Source of the DNA: Prorocentrum cordatum
Taxonomy: Eukaryota > Sar > Dinophyceae > Prorocentrales > Prorocentraceae
Length of the DNA stretch: 64,000 nt
Assembly (NCBI GenBank): GCA_963575745.1
Contig: CAUYUJ010019904.1
Coordinates: 705,209-769,208, forward strand
Direction: 5' to 3'
Position 1 is the stretch's first letter; each line of letters opens with the position of its first letter. Positions 21,680-33,646 of the stretch are shown here, one piece after another. The notes beneath the pieces are model-generated. The model did not search any database. It worked only from the letters and a program-made list of their open reading frames with translations, and had not been told where the DNA came from. The translations under genes were made by a program, and so were the position numbers.

Positions 21680-23455
21680 ACCGCGCTGCCCCCCCCTTCA
21701 ACCCTCAGAGCAACGCGCGGGGCAGCCTGACGCCGCCGCTACTGCCTGGCGCCGCCGCCCAACCTGTGGGTTTCCTGCAAGCGGAGCGTCATTCTCCCTG
21801 TTCGCTTCGTCCCTCCCCGTCCGCTCTCCCTCCCTCCGCGCGCCGCCATGGCGCCGGGTGGCTGCCTGCAGCCGCCACGCTGGGGCCCCGGACTTGGTCT
21901 TGCCGCCCGCTGCTTCCGCAGGCCCAACATTTTGCTGGACACAGCCCTCCCCGGCGACTCTCGCCGCCCATCCGCGCCCCAACCTGGGGAGCGCGCTGCC
22001 ACAGCCTGGTGACGCAGGCCCCTGACTGCATCGTACACTTCTGCATCGTACACTTGACCCGCTGGACTCGCTTTGGCATTTGCACTGCGCCCCGCCGCCG
22101 AACCCCGGCGCAGCAGCCGCCGCAGCCCCCGGCGGCGGGGCAGGCCGCGCCAACTGCTCCGGGCGTGACCCGTCCCACTGAGCGGCCCTCGCCCCGTTCT
22201 TCCCCCCTTCGGCCGCGCCCCTCCCTTTTTTCCCTCCCTCTTGCATGTTGGCACTAATCGCTACAACGGTGCCCCCGTTTTATTAGCTCTTCCGCCAGCG
22301 CAGCTACTCTGCCTAACCGCCGACGGAAAAAAGGTTCCGACTTTGGCGCGGGTACGCCATGTGGACGCTGCCGCTGGGACATTCGGTGGAGATGCATTCG
22401 AGCAGCTCGGGAGCGCACCTGCCCGCGTCCGAGATGCTCCTGTGGCCCGTGATCACGTCGACCCCCTCGAGCTCCGCGCGGGCGCGGCGCCCGCGGCACT
22501 TCCTCGCGACCTTCTGCGGCAAAGCCCGCAACGGGCTGGGACGGGACGCTCTCGCCCTGGACTTCCTCACAAGTTACTTGGGAATCGAGCTATCACTCGA
22601 GACTTCGGTTCGATGCAAGCAGGACTGACGTTTCAGCGGCCCGTCCGCTCGACCTGGCCGTCTGGGCCCGCCCGCCCGACCCGCCCGTCTGGATTTGCCG
22701 TTTGTTCTCCTGTTCCGAACCGCCCTCCTGCTAAGATGTCGCGTTCCATCCTTTTACTTCCTCCTTGTCTCTTCCTTCCTCCATCCCTCCCTTGCTTTAG
22801 GGGCTGCGCCGCGCCAATTACACGCGGCAGGTAAGGATGATATACCCCAAGGGGGGCACGATCGACGACGAAGTAGGCGGGTATCGAAAGTTTGGGATAC
22901 ACATGCTGAATGACACGCGAAGTGATGAGAGCAATAACAAAACAGCCCCCTCCTGCTCCACTTTCCCGCTCCTCCCCGCCAAAGCCCTCACAGGCCTGTG
23001 GAACACTCCAGAGGCACCCCCCGAAAAAAATTGGAGGCACATCCTCGATAAATCGGCGATAAGCCCCTGAAGACGAAACCCAGCGTTCGTGAGAGGGCTT
23101 GGGGGGCCCAAGCCCCGATCGGCGACGGTTGGGCGAGTGAGAACCTACGCTTCCCCCCTAGGCCACTCCCCCCACCGCAGCCAATGCCCCTGACCCACGT
23201 CGTCTGCCGCCTGTGCTTGCCCCTGACACCCCTGCCGTCGGTCGTTGCCCCCCCGTCGTTTAACATTGTCTGTCGTTGTCATCTGCCGTCTGCTGTTGCC
23301 CCTGAGATTGCCCCCCCCCCCCCCACCCGGCAGTCCGGCTGGGTGGCGCGCGGCCTGCCGCACACGCGGCCTCCAGCGAACGAGGCAAAACAGGATCCTC
23401 CACCAGCGCGGGGCCGACAGCAACGCCCGCCCACCCGACGGCGCTCCTCCACGAC
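21680..23455. other. Unassigned GC-rich DNA
   Basis: Contains the stray ~90-bp partial unit at 22,355-22,395 and short GTCGTCTGCC/GTTGCCCCTGA repeats at 23,195-23,315. A minus frame over 22,313-22,570 (ARKCRGRRARAELEGVDVIT) looks protein-like but matches no family I know. Confidence 0.4.
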
Positions 23456-23457
23456 CT

Positions 23458-24085
<628 letters not shown>

Positions 24086-24589
24086 CTTTCCGTCCTCCTC
24101 ATGCTTACAACCAGCGTCATTGCCATTGCCTATTCGAACACCTCAATATTGTCCCAGGCCGTTTCGATGGTGCAGCATGTTTCCCTAGACAGAATAAAAT
24201 CACATCAGGCTTGTGGCGTTGGACTTCCCTACCCTACTTCGAGGGTCGTACGGTTCCTCGAGGTCCCTGGATAACGGGATCTATGATATCGAAATCGTTT
24301 TGCACTTCCGTACCGTACCAAGGCTCGCCGGGCCAGCTACTCCAGCCCCGGGCCAAAAGTGGCGGTCGCGCGCGCGCACCTGTTCGCACGCACGCGACAG
24401 CAGTCTCTCAGATTTGCAAGCTCATGTCAGACACATAGCGTGCGCAAGCAAGCACAAAACAGCCTTACGATTGCCACGACGTACGATCCCGAGGCCGTAC
24501 GTGTCCCAGCCGCCCACATCGGAAATAGGGGGAGTCGAAAGTCGCACTCCAAAGGAACTGCTCCAGACTCTGACTTGGCTGCTTTACTT

Positions 24590-24790
24590 TTTCGCTGCGC
24601 CATGCGACAGAGTTCGCGCGCCCCCCCCCCCAAAAAAATACAGAGGCAAACAGCCCTCCTTTCTTCTGGCACGTGACAAGGCGTGCGCACAAAACGTAAT
24701 GGACGGAGACAAACGGTCTTCTGCCGTTTCGGGCACGCGACAAGGTTCGCGCGCAAATATGGGATCGGACGGAAACAAACAGTGAGCATT
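24590..24790 (+). repeat. ~65-bp tandem repeat, three diverged copies
   Basis: Landmarks are TGCGACAGAGTTCGCGCG, CGTGACAAGGCGTGCGCAC and CGCGACAAGGTTCGCGCGC, spaced about 60-70 bp. Each is followed by an ACAGAGGCAAACAG or GGA(G/A)ACAAAC(G/A)G segment. Confidence 0.6.
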
Positions 24791-25314
24791 CCGCTCTTTT
24801 TCTCTGAAACAGCCGGGCGCCGCAGGCTCGAGGTACCTCGCCGAGCACCGAGCCCGCAGCTCTGGCCTGACCACCTGCGGACCGCGGCAGCCTATAGCCT
24901 CGGGTGCAAGCTAAACGCCATGCACCCCATCGGTGCTACGGCAGTGGCAGGCAGCGGCCTCTCCGCACCGGGCAGCCCTGCTTCGCTTTGCACTCCAACT
25001 CCTGAGGCCGGGGCTTGAGGAGCGACAAACGTCGGCGCTCTCCAAGCGCACAGAAAGCCAGGCCAGTGACAGACAGTGTGTAGTCTCACTCTCTCGCTCA
25101 GGAGGCTCTCCAGCTCTCCTGGCCCACTCGCATACTCCAGGGGTAAGACGCACTCTCTGGAGGCCCTAGCATCCTGACCGATCGTGTCATGAGCCGAAAC
25201 AGCCTTTGTGCGTCAGTCGTGTTCGTCCCTCTTCCGCACTGCGCGTGCGTTCGTCGTCTTGATGGCCTGTTTGATGCGTTTCTGGGCTGCAGCAGCATGA
25301 CCGTGTGCAACAAG

Positions 25315-25585
25315 GCGGATTCAAGCAGCACCATCGTGAGCAGCATGACGGGCGCCAGCAGCACCATCGTGAGCAGCTCGACGGCCACCAGCAGAACGAC
25401 CGTGACCAGCGTGACGGACTCCATCAGCAGCATCGAGAGCAGCACGACGGAAACCAGCAGCGCGATCGTGAGCAGCATGACGGACTCCAGCAGCACACCC
25501 GTGAACAGCATGACTCGCGCAAGCAGCACGACCGTGACAAGCATGACGGCCTCCAGCAGCACCACCGTGAACAGCTTTACGATGC
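25315..25585 (+). repeat. 30-bp minisatellite, about 9 units
   Basis: Unit close to AGCAGCACCATCGTGAGCAG plus CATGACGGNT. Because 30 is divisible by three, one plus frame gives a decapeptide repeat SSSTIVSSMT and one minus frame an Ala/His-rich repeat. Neither frame has a domain or plausible ends. Confidence 0.9.
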
Positions 25586-25599
25586 TCAAACGGGCACAA

Positions 25600-26030
25600 G
25601 CTTCACAGATGGAGGGCGGGTGGTTGGAAACATGAGGCTCTCGCAATAGCGCCACGTAAATTCGCTTGGAAAACTACAAGAACTTCACAGCTTGAGAGCG
25701 GGTCGTTTTCCAAACGATGCTCTCGCCTTAGCGCCGCGCACATTCGCATTGAACATTTGCAAAAGCTTCACGGATTGAAAGCGGGTCGATGAAAAAATGT
25801 GGCTCTCGCCTTTGCGCCGGGTACAGTCGTCTGAAACATTCGCAAAATTCCTCACGGATTGAGGGCGGGTCGTTGAAAAATATGGCTCTCGCCTGAGCGC
25901 CGCGCACATTCGTTTGAACAATTTGCAACAGCTTCACGGAAGCTGAGGGCGTGTCGTTTTCAAAATGTGGCTCTCGCCTGAGCGCCGCGCACATGTTTGT
26001 TCAACATGTGCACCAAGTTTCACTGATTAT
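25600..26030 (+). repeat. 83-bp tandem repeat, 5 units
   Basis: GGCTCTCGCC landmarks at 25,637, 25,719, 25,802, 25,885 and 25,970 give periods of 82-85 bp. Units also share TTGCAA..CTTCACGGATTGA and GGGCGGGTCGTT. It follows the 30-bp array directly. Confidence 0.9.
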
Positions 26031-26654
26031 CATGGCTAACATGCCGGAAATGGCGCTTTGGAACGTTTCAGGCGTCCGCGTCCTCCTCCTCCTCCTCCTC
26101 CTCCTCCTCATCCTCATCCTGCGCCGCCTCGCTACCCCATGGCCCCTGGCTGCCCGGAGAAAACGAAAGGTCGGCCCATGGGAGGGTCGGTAGCAGAATA
26201 AGTTTGTCCCCATCCGTGGGCCCATCGTGAGGCTGCGTGCCGAATTCGGGGGTGCCTGCAGGGGCAATGCGGCGTCCGTCGAGAGCCACGGGCCGCACTT
26301 GAAGGTTTGGCGGCACCAAGTTTCACCCCCCTAAATTGCCCCCTGCCCCACCCAGCTAGGCAGTTAGCTTGGCAGGCGTTAAGCAGCAGCAGACGAACTC
26401 TTACGGGCCTGATCATGATTCTGATCCTCCTCTACCTCCTCCCCCTCATTCTCCTAAGTACGCGTACTCCTCCTCATCCTGCGCCGCCTCCTGTCCCTCC
26501 TCATGTCCCTCCTCCTGTTACACCCACGGGATCTGAGGCTACGGCCTCCAGCGCCCGTCCCAAAGGGCACGTGCCCGGTACCAGCGCTGCTCCGCTCTGC
26601 TCTCGCCCTTCTTGACAGGGCGGCGGCAGCGACCACCCTGGCCGAGGGTTAGGC

Positions 26655-26770
26655 CTGCCGAGGCAGGAGGGCGACGAGGGAGCAGACAGGAGGGCGGGGC
26701 GAGGCAGGAGGGCGAGGCAGGAGGGCGAGGCAGGAGGGCGAGGGCGAGAGGGCGAGTGCGAGGCGGAGCG
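26655..26770 (+). repeat. GGCGAGGCAGGAG short tandem repeat
   Basis: Several near-perfect 13-bp units GAGGCAGGAGGGC in a purine-rich strand. Confidence 0.8.
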
Positions 26771-27119
26771 TGCTGGCGCGAGCTGCACACGGGATGCCCC
26801 GCACCGCAGGCCCTCGAGCGCTTCCACGAACTGGAGGGCTGGTTCGGTAAGAACGCCACGCTGTGCGAGAGCATCGAGCACACGTACGCTGCCGTAGGAC
26901 CGGGAGCGCCCCGATGACGAGCCTGCTGGCCAGTCTGCAAGGCCACGGACAGTGATGGGGTTGCGGGGAGCGGCAGTTAGCGGGCAGGGCGGGGAGGGGA
27001 GGGGAGAGGAAGAGCGGAGCAGGGTGAGGAGGAGGAGGAGGAGGAGGAGGACCAGTGTAAACCCAAGACTCATCAACGATGTTGGGAACGATTCACTTCC
27101 ATTGAGGGAAGTGCCCCGC

Positions 27120-27515
27120 TGGATTGGGTGCTGCAGCGGGGAGGCGAGCACGCCGCGCATTGCGCGGTGCCCGTCAGCGCCGCCCTGCCCCGCGTGCCCT
27201 GACCTGACGTGCCAGGTGTGCGGGGCGTGTCAGGCGCCAGCCTGCCCAGGCCTGAGCTGCCTGGCCTGCCCGACCTGCCCTGGCATGGCAGCGGGCGCCG
27301 AGGCCGCGGGGTGCGCGGCCTGCCTGGCCTGCCCGGCCGCTGCGGCGGCGCCGGAGGCCGTCGGCTGCCCTGCACTGTGCTGGGGGCTGGGCTGGTTCGT
27401 GCTCGGCGTGGCCGTGGGCTGCGTGGCCCCGACGCTGGCCTGGGCGGTGGTCCAGGCCGTGGGGGGCTGCAGGCGGCGGGCCGTCCTGACTCTCGAGCGC
27501 ATCGAGCTCGACCGC
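27120..27515 (+). pseudogene. Cys/Pro-rich N-terminal segment with one membrane span
   Basis: The frame has a run of CPxCPxLxC units: CPACPDLTCQVCGACQAPAC, then CPGLSCLACPTCPG and CAACLACP. A hydrophobic stretch of ~25 residues follows, LCWGLGWFVLGVAVGCVAPT, then a basic cluster (CRRRAVL). This predicts a small cysteine-rich extracytoplasmic or lumenal part, a single membrane anchor and a cytoplasmic tail. It precedes the conserved segment of the retroelement. The start codon is not defined, because the frame is open back into the GGA repeat. Function unknown. Confidence 0.5.
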
Positions 27516-27525
27516 GATGCCGACG

Positions 27526-28719
27526 TGGGCGTTCGTGCTGTGCGTCGGGGACGGGCCACGACAGGTGTGGCACCAACGTTTGGTGCTGGGCGTGGTGGCG
27601 CTGTCGGATGGTACGTAGGCTGTTTGTGACATGTACTTCAGACCATCATGCATTTTGCACAATATGATGGACCGACAAGTGGTGATGTTGCAACCGTGCG
27701 ATGGGCTGCTGGGTACAACGTCTCCCAGGTGGCATCCCCCCTGGGGACGTGCACTGGTTCCGCGCGGACCCGACGGCGGCCCAGCTCGCGGCGTTCGTGA
27801 CCGCCGCCGAGGCCGAGGCCACCAACGAGGCTACGGCGCTCGCGGCCGCTCAGGGAGTGGCCGCGCCCGCCCGGTGCCTGGGTGCCATGCCTGCTGGCGG
27901 CCCAGCCGCAGGGGCCGAGGGCGCTCCCGCCGCCGGGCCAAGGGAGACCGGCGGTGGCGGGGCCGGCGGCGCCGGCGCGGGTGCCCCCGGCCATGGGGCC
28001 GCTCCATGGCGAGGGGGCTGCACCGGCGGCGGCTGCGGCGACGGCGGCACGCTGGGTGGCTGCCGAGAGCTACGGCGGCTTTCGGCTCGGCGACGAGGTG
28101 CAGTACGTCGCGGGCGCGGCTGCTGTAGGCGAGAAGGACACCCGCAACTTGCCCGACGGTGAGGGGCTCTTCGTACAGTACCTCCAGCCAGAGCAGGACG
28201 AGAGCTTCTTCGACCGTTTCGTCGCCGCAACAGGAACGAGAAGAGAGAGCGGACCTGGGCCGACATGTGTGCCTCCGTCAGCAAGGAGGACGTCGGGAAA
28301 GACTGGGGTCTCCCAGGCGTCCGGACGGCCTCGTGGTGGGGCTGTGAAGTCTTCTCAGTGAACTGGACGGGACGAACCTCGTGATCATCGAGATGCTGTT
28401 GAGGCGCATGCAGATCATCGAGTTTGCCCACCTCGAGCGCGCGAAGGAGGCGGAGTCGAAGAGCTACAGCGGGCGCCTGAGTTTGGAGGAGCAGCAGGCG
28501 GTCTTTGGGCTCGGCCGTGAGACGGGGCAGCTCGTGATCTGCCCCGACATGCTGGACATCGTGCGAGCCGACGTGAAGCGGGAGGCGCAGTTGCAGATGG
28601 CGCTCCGGAAGGGGCGCGAGGAGCGGGATGCTGCCCGTAAGAGGGACAAGGGCGGGGGCAACGGCTGGCGCCGCTCGCCGCCCTCTGTCCTCGGCCCAGG
28701 TTGGCTGGCGCTGCTGTGA
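27526..28719 (+). pseudogene. Conserved middle region of the retroelement polyprotein (frameshifted)
   Basis: Pieces in order: VGDGPRQVWHQRLVLGVVAL (27,544 on, broken by a TAG at 27,616), PPGDVHWFRADPTAAQLAAF (about 27,740), AESYGGFRLGDEVQYVAGAA (about 28,062), TWADMCASVSKEDVGKDWGL (about 28,254), and finally NLVIIEMLLRRMQIIEFAHL with RLSLEEQQAVFGLGRETGQL, VICPDMLDIVR and a basic coiled tail. I recall this segment order from dinoflagellate repeat proteins upstream of an RT. Its role is unknown; a Gag-like function is inference. Four frames are used. Confidence 0.55.
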
Positions 28720-28812
28720 GCGAGCCGCGCGGGCTTCATTTCTGTTCGTTATCCTCCTGCTCCTCCCTCCTCTGCATCCCTCCTCATGCGAGGCCAGGCT
28801 CGCCCATGATCT

Positions 28813-30035
28813 TTGAGGCTTTCAATTGCGGGGACGAGGCTTCTCGATTGGTGCCGCGCGACGTTTTGCCTCTTCCACGTACGTCGGTTGAGAGTCCGTG
28901 GCGCCCGCATCGACGTCGCCCGTGGGGCCAGACAGAGACTCGGCAAGCGTGAGGGGTTCGAGCTGGACTGTGATCGTGCAAAGTGGGCTCTGAACTCGCT
29001 CTACCTCTACCAGCCTCACCCGCCCGTCGGCGCAGGTGCCGACCATACAGTTGCTGTCGCGCTCGGGCAGCGGCACTGTCTGGATAGGATTCGGGAATCG
29101 GTCGCTGCGTTGGGCCCGCCTCCGCCGGAGGTGACTCCCGCAGAAGCTCTGACGAAGCTTCGCGTCGCGAGCTGGTACGACGTTGACTCTGCTTTGCTCG
29201 GTTCCCAGAACCTCCCCAGTGTCTCGCTCCCCTCTGGCACACTTGCACTGGCGCTACTGGAGGAGTTGTGGGGTGGCGGCGGGTCGGAAATGATTAGGGA
29301 CTTCGTCCATGGCCGATTGCTACCGTCCAGTGAGGCTGAATCTCGTTTGAAATGTACGCAGGTAGCCGTGCCACACAGTTGCCCGAAGCTGCGACGCGTC
29401 GCGGCCTTTGAGGAGTTTACCCGAGCCCTGCACCAGCGGGGCATGGTAGATTTCAGCTTCTCTTGTAAGGAAAGGGTTGATACCCAGCCCCCATCTCCCT
29501 TCTCACGTAGGAGGGCCTCGCTGGGCTCGCGCTCGGCGAAGAGGAGGACCTTCATGTCGGGGGGTCCGACCTTTCTGATGCCTCTTTATCACATGCAGCT
29601 CCCTCCGCCCCTTAGACCTTACTTTTGTTTCAGGGCTGTGCAGGCGGGGGCAGTGGAATGTGTTGATGCTGGGGGTAAGCAGGTGCCCCCTGATGATTTG
29701 GTGTGCCCTAGGCTCGCCGTCATACCCATGGGATGGAATTGGCCTCTCTGGATGTGTCAGGCAGTACACGAACGTATCACTGAACCAGTTGGAGCCTCCT
29801 CAGAGAATCGCATTGTAGATAAGCAGGTGACGTCGGACTTGAATCGAGCGTGCCATTCGCAGTACGTTGACAACTTCATCGCTCTGTCCACCGATGTCGC
29901 TGCCGTCCGCTTCCTGGTGGCTGATGCCATCCGCGCCTTGAAAGCTCGAGGATTGGAGTTCACAGAGTAGGAGTACTCGTGGGAAGACATGGTGGTCCAG
30001 GCCCAGGTGCTGGGGTCAAATCCACGGCTCTAGAG
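28813..30035 (+). pseudogene. Reverse transcriptase with YVDN active site
   Basis: The N-terminal part reads TPAEALTKLRVASWYDVDSA and later FTRALHQRGMVDFSFSCKER. The expected RKKxGxLRxIxD block (about 29,475-29,515) is missing or scrambled. Motif A, GSDLSDA-FYHMQLP in this family, is split by a one-base shift at about 29,577: frames give GGSDLSDA then PLYHMQLPPPLRP. Motif B is RLAVIPMGWNWPLWMCQ. Motif C is YVDN at 29,863-29,874, where most RTs have YxDD. In-frame TAG codons follow at 29,968 and 30,031, after which the RNase H part lies in another frame. Would copy element RNA into DNA; this copy is dead. Confidence 0.75.
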
Positions 30036-30044
30036 GTCGCGTTG

Positions 30045-30965
30045 CTGCCACCCCGACCCCCCTCTGGCGGGCTCGGCTGGCCATCCGGGCTGTGCTCCGG
30101 AAGGGTCGGTGCTCTGGGCGTCACCTGAAGCGCCTACTGGGCCACCCTGTCTTCCGCTCCCGGGTGCGCCGGGAGGGTCTGGCGCTGTCCTGGTCGTGCT
30201 GTCGGTTCGTCAGGAAGCATTGCACCCGAGAGACCAGGCTCTGGGTGTCCGTGCGCTGGGAACTCGCTCTGTGGCGGGATCTTCGAGCTGGGTGGAGCGA
30301 CTCCGTCGTGGCCGTCGACGCCAGAGATTGGGGGCTCGGGGAGTGCTCGGCCCGCTGTGGGGCCTCGATGGCTCGCGGCGTCGATGGGACCTCAGAGCGT
30401 TGGCGCTGGGGTCGTATCGGCGCCGACCTGGGACCTCGTCGCCACGAGCTGGGCTTCGCTCGAAACGCTGAGGCGGCGGCTGCCGGCGCCGGGGAGGCCC
30501 GTAAGGCGGCCCCCTGGATTGCCCCCTCGCGTGCACGTCTTTGGCCCCCTGAAGCTGTGACAGGTGCCCTGGACAACCCGCGGGACGTCTACGGGCTCGG
30601 GGGGGCTAAGCGGGTCGTCGAGTTCCCAGAAGTTCCGAGGAAAATGATCGAGCTCGACTGGTCAGTCGTTGGTCGCTTCCCGTGGAGGCGCAAGGGGCGA
30701 AGCATCGCCGTCTACGAAGGCAGGGCTACGCTGTACGTGTTGCGCCACCTCCTTCGATCATTCAGCAATCTCGGGAAGCACGTCCTCGTCCTCGGGTGCT
30801 CGCAACCCAAGGGCGGGGGCAGTTACACGGCTTCGGAGCGACAGCCGGTCCATGATAATAGTCACCAAGTCGATCGCGGCCCTCTCGCTTGCCACGGGTT
30901 CCTCGCTACATTATCGGTGGTTGCCCTCAAAGTGGAATGTCGCCGACTCGCCGTCGCGAGGCCTT
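30045..30965 (+). pseudogene. RNase H domain of the DIRS-like element (frameshifted)
   Basis: The frame over about 30,045-30,830 reads TPLWRARLAIRAVLRKGRC, HLKRLLGHP, then VVAVDARDWGLGECSA, whose first Asp is the expected RNase H catalytic residue. Later come EFPEVPRKMIELDW and GRATLYVLRHLLRSFSNLGK, the conserved Glu/helix region in this family (normally E-A-R-A). After a frameshift near 30,790, the frame over 30,669-31,000 ends the domain with LSLATGSSLHYRWLPSKWN and VADSPSRG. Domain order and motifs are convincing. Confidence 0.7.
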
Positions 30966-31224
30966 TGGCTCCAGCTGTTCCGAGCCCGCTCAATCTCAAC
31001 AAACATGTTGCACCGCGCGCGGCCCACGCCAGCGGCCGTGCGTCAGAGCCTGGGTGGGGCCCGAGCGGCACCGGCGCTGCAGCTGGGGCCGCCGGAGAGT
31101 CGGGAGGCGAGCTCGGTGAGCCTGTCTACGTCGGCGCTGCACCGCAGCCTCGCGCGCCGCCCCGCCGTGTGCTCACAGGGCGGCCGCCCCGCGGGCCAGC
31201 CGTCCAGCGCTCGGAGAGGAGGAA

Positions 31225-31330
31225 GAGGCAGAAAAATGGGAGGAGGAGGAGGAGGAGGAGGGAGAGGAGGAGAGGGAGGAGGGGAGGGAGGAGAAGGGGA
31301 GAGGAAAAATTGTAAGAAGAAGGGAGGAGC
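31225..31330. repeat. (GGA)n-rich stretch
   Basis: GGAGGA/GGGAGG triplets over about 100 bp at the truncated 3' side of the DIRS-like element. Confidence 0.85.
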
Positions 31331-31334
31331 GAGA

Positions 31335-31980
31335 GAGGAGCCAGGAGGGAAGTGGAAGGCCCAGGCGGCGAGCCGGACGCGGGGGTCCTGCACGCGGCAA
31401 GACGAGCGCCCCCAGGGCCGCGGACGCCGCCGCCAGGGCCAGGACACCCTGCGCTGCGCCCCCGCCCCAAAGCTCTGTCGACTGGCGCGGCTCGCCCACG
31501 GCGACGAACCATTCATACTCACTTTGCTCCCCCAGCTGCCAGGCTGCCCGCCTGGCGGCTCGATTCCTTCTGTTCTTGCTGTCGCCACCCCGTCGCCCCC
31601 CGCATATCCGACGGTTCCTTATCGTTGCTGTAGAAAGGCGCACCCCTGTCCAGAGGCGCGGAGCCCCTCCCAAGACCGGTTTTCCCGACTCGTATTATGG
31701 CCTCCTTGGGCCGTTTTGGGGCTCTCTTGGGCTGTCCTGAGGCGCTCTGAAGCCGTTTTGAAGCCCTCTTGAGAGTCTCTGGAAACGTTTTGGGGCCGCC
31801 GCTCCCTGCAGCTCCGCACTGCCGACGACCTCTCGGCCAGGCCACCGCGGTGCGCAAGATGGCCAGCGGAATGAGCGAAGCGATTGAAAAGTCCGTCGTT
31901 TTCTCATGACGCGGGGAAAACTAGCATCACCACGACGATCCTCAGGGCCATGAGTCATTCGCCGAAGAATCGACATTCCC
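31335..31980. other. Unassigned DNA with short TTTTGGGGC-type repeats
   Basis: At 31,690-31,800 degenerate units of GGCCGTTTTGGGGCTCTCTT type recur every ~10-25 bp. They are the reverse complement of the vocabulary at 52,440-53,035. No gene is seen. Confidence 0.5.
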
Positions 31981-32235
31981 TGTGAAAGTGGGATCGGTTG
32001 ATATCGGTATGTTAAGGGTCTCAAAGCTCACGATGGAACCGCTACGCAATGATATGCAACCACAGAGAAGTAAAAGAGCAAAGCAAGAGAGAGAACGATA
32101 ACGACGCGAACCCCTCGCCTCTCTCTTCCCCATGCACGCGCGCAGCTCGCGCGTCCCTGTTTGATGCGCATACGATTGCCGCGGGGCGGCGGCGGCGACA
32201 GCGGGCGGCGGCGCGGAGCGAGCGGGCAGAGAGCA
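31981..32235 (-). repeat. Dispersed ~255-bp repeat, left copy (possible LTR)
   Basis: Matches 51,727-51,979 in the same orientation. Shared blocks include ACGACGCGAACCCCTC, CACGCGCAGCTCGCG and TCTCAAAGCTCA/GACTCAAAGCTCA. This copy reads TGTGAAAG...GAGCA (TG...CA). A few flanking bases also match, which does not favour a simple LTR pair. Confidence 0.7.
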
Positions 32236-32239
32236 TGAA

Positions 32240-33420
32240 CTGCTCCGCGGCGGGCCGCGTAGGCCCAAGCCACCAACCCAGCCCAGAGGCATCCGCGTTT
32301 TCCTGGCACTCTCGAGAAATCTCTACCCCCCCCCCAGCGCGCCCCAAAAAACGCTTCGAGCAAGCGAGGGGAGCGCCAATACTAACGCTGGAATCCTACG
32401 ATGGCAAGGTAGGAGCGGGCCGACGTACCCCGCAAATAAGTTGCCCATGCTCTGCTGTGAACGTTGGAGTTCAGTCACAGGAACTTCGTCGCGTTCTTCT
32501 TTAGCTTATAAAAACTAAGAAGCTAAGCCTCAGCCAGCATCATAGATTGGCCTCGTACATGGCCAGATGTGTTTCCCTTTTGTTGTCGCAGTCAATTTTA
32601 CGACGCACGATCCTTGTGATACCATTCCCATCTCTCATCACGCTTGTCGTCCTTCCCACCGCTGGCACTGCCCACGGTGGTAGTTGTCTCTTGTCGAGCG
32701 ACGACTCGATGCGCCACTCTCGATCCACCTCTGGCGATCCTGAACTTGCATTGGCCACGGTGCCGTACTTGTCCTCGATGGCGGCGGCTCCGACTCGGCA
32801 GTTCTCCGCTCTGCGTCCAGGCCCCTGCCCCGTGACCTCGCCCTTCGCCCCTGCATCGGCCGCCAGGGCGCCCTCTTCGCACCCTCGCGCAGCGAGCGCC
32901 CATCGGACACGGCGGCCATCATCGCCTCACCTGCAGCAACCACCGCAACAGCAGCAGCCGGGGGGCGCCCATCAGGGGCAGCAGCCACGGCAGGCGCCCG
33001 CGAAGGAGGCGCAGGAGGAGGAGGCAAGGGATGCGAAGCAACACCCCCAGGATTGACGGGCGCGGGAGCAGCAGCTGAGCCGCTGCTCGCGGCCAACCTG
33101 CAATCGCGATTCTCGGCTCCAGTCGGACCCCTCGGTCAGATATTTGTGCCCGGTTTGGGAGCTGGCTTTTCTGATTGGATCGATAGGGTTCGCCATGGGA
33201 TTCGGAATACTAACTAGAGCGGGCAAACCCACTACAACGCCAGCCGCGCCTGCATCCTGCAGTTGGCGATCAGCGGGCATCCCGACACCAGGAAAGCCGA
33301 CATCAGGGATGCCACGATCGCCGACTAAACGCATAAAACCAACAGAAATTGTGACATTATGCTATCCGTGTCTGTCGGTCAGATGAACCAGGTGCTCTTG
33401 CATGCATGCGGCCACGGTTC
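32240..33420. other. Unassigned DNA
   Basis: No recognised domain on either strand. A minus-strand Ala/Pro/Arg-rich frame over 32,638-33,096 is typical of open GC-rich DNA. Confidence 0.5.
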
Positions 33421-33426
33421 TTTCCA

Positions 33427-33646
33427 CGTGACTCATTTGCGACAGTCTTAGGAAGGCACCAACTATACACCAACACCGATCCTGGCCAGGACCACCCTGG
33501 GCCCAGGATCGGCGCATACGCCCTCCTGCCTTGCGCAAGAAGGCATATACACCGATCCTGGGCCCAGGGTGATCCTGGGCCAGGATCGGCGTTGGTGCAT
33601 AGTTGGTGCCCTCCGAAGTCTGTCACAGCTGTCTGGATGCGTCACG
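33427..33646. repeat. Foldback (inverted-repeat) element, ~220 bp
   Basis: Arms of about 95-105 bp (33,427-33,522 and 33,542-33,646) are nearly complementary. The left arm contains GGCACCAACTATACACCAAC and the reverse complement of the right arm GGCACCAACTATGCACCAAC. The loop holds a perfect palindrome, CTTGCGCAAG (33,530-33,539). Each arm contains further palindromes (CCGATCCTGG/CCAGGATCGG). It could form a long hairpin as DNA or RNA. It may be a MITE-like foldback element or a hairpin RNA locus; the sequence alone does not decide. Confidence 0.85.

Larger units (their letters stand above)
27060..31000 (+). mobile_element. RT/RNase H retroelement of a dinoflagellate type, probably DIRS-like, decayed
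   Basis: In order on the plus strand: a Cys/Pro-rich transmembrane N-terminus, a conserved helical middle region, an RT, and an RNase H ending in the WLPSxxNxAD motif. I know this arrangement from abundant dinoflagellate repeat proteins. The RT palm (PMGWNWPLW...YVDNF) and RNase H tail resemble DIRS/Ngaro-type elements, which carry a tyrosine recombinase downstream. No recombinase is visible here: after 31,000 the DNA turns into GC-rich and GGA-repeat sequence. No terminal repeats were found. Frames change at least five times, so this copy is inactive. Confidence 0.7.

Noticed and set aside
29466-29511. A GT...AG intron in the DIRS-like RT
   Set aside because: GTAAGG and ACGTAG bracket only ~45 bp and removing it does not restore the missing RT block; a deletion or scrambling explains it as well.
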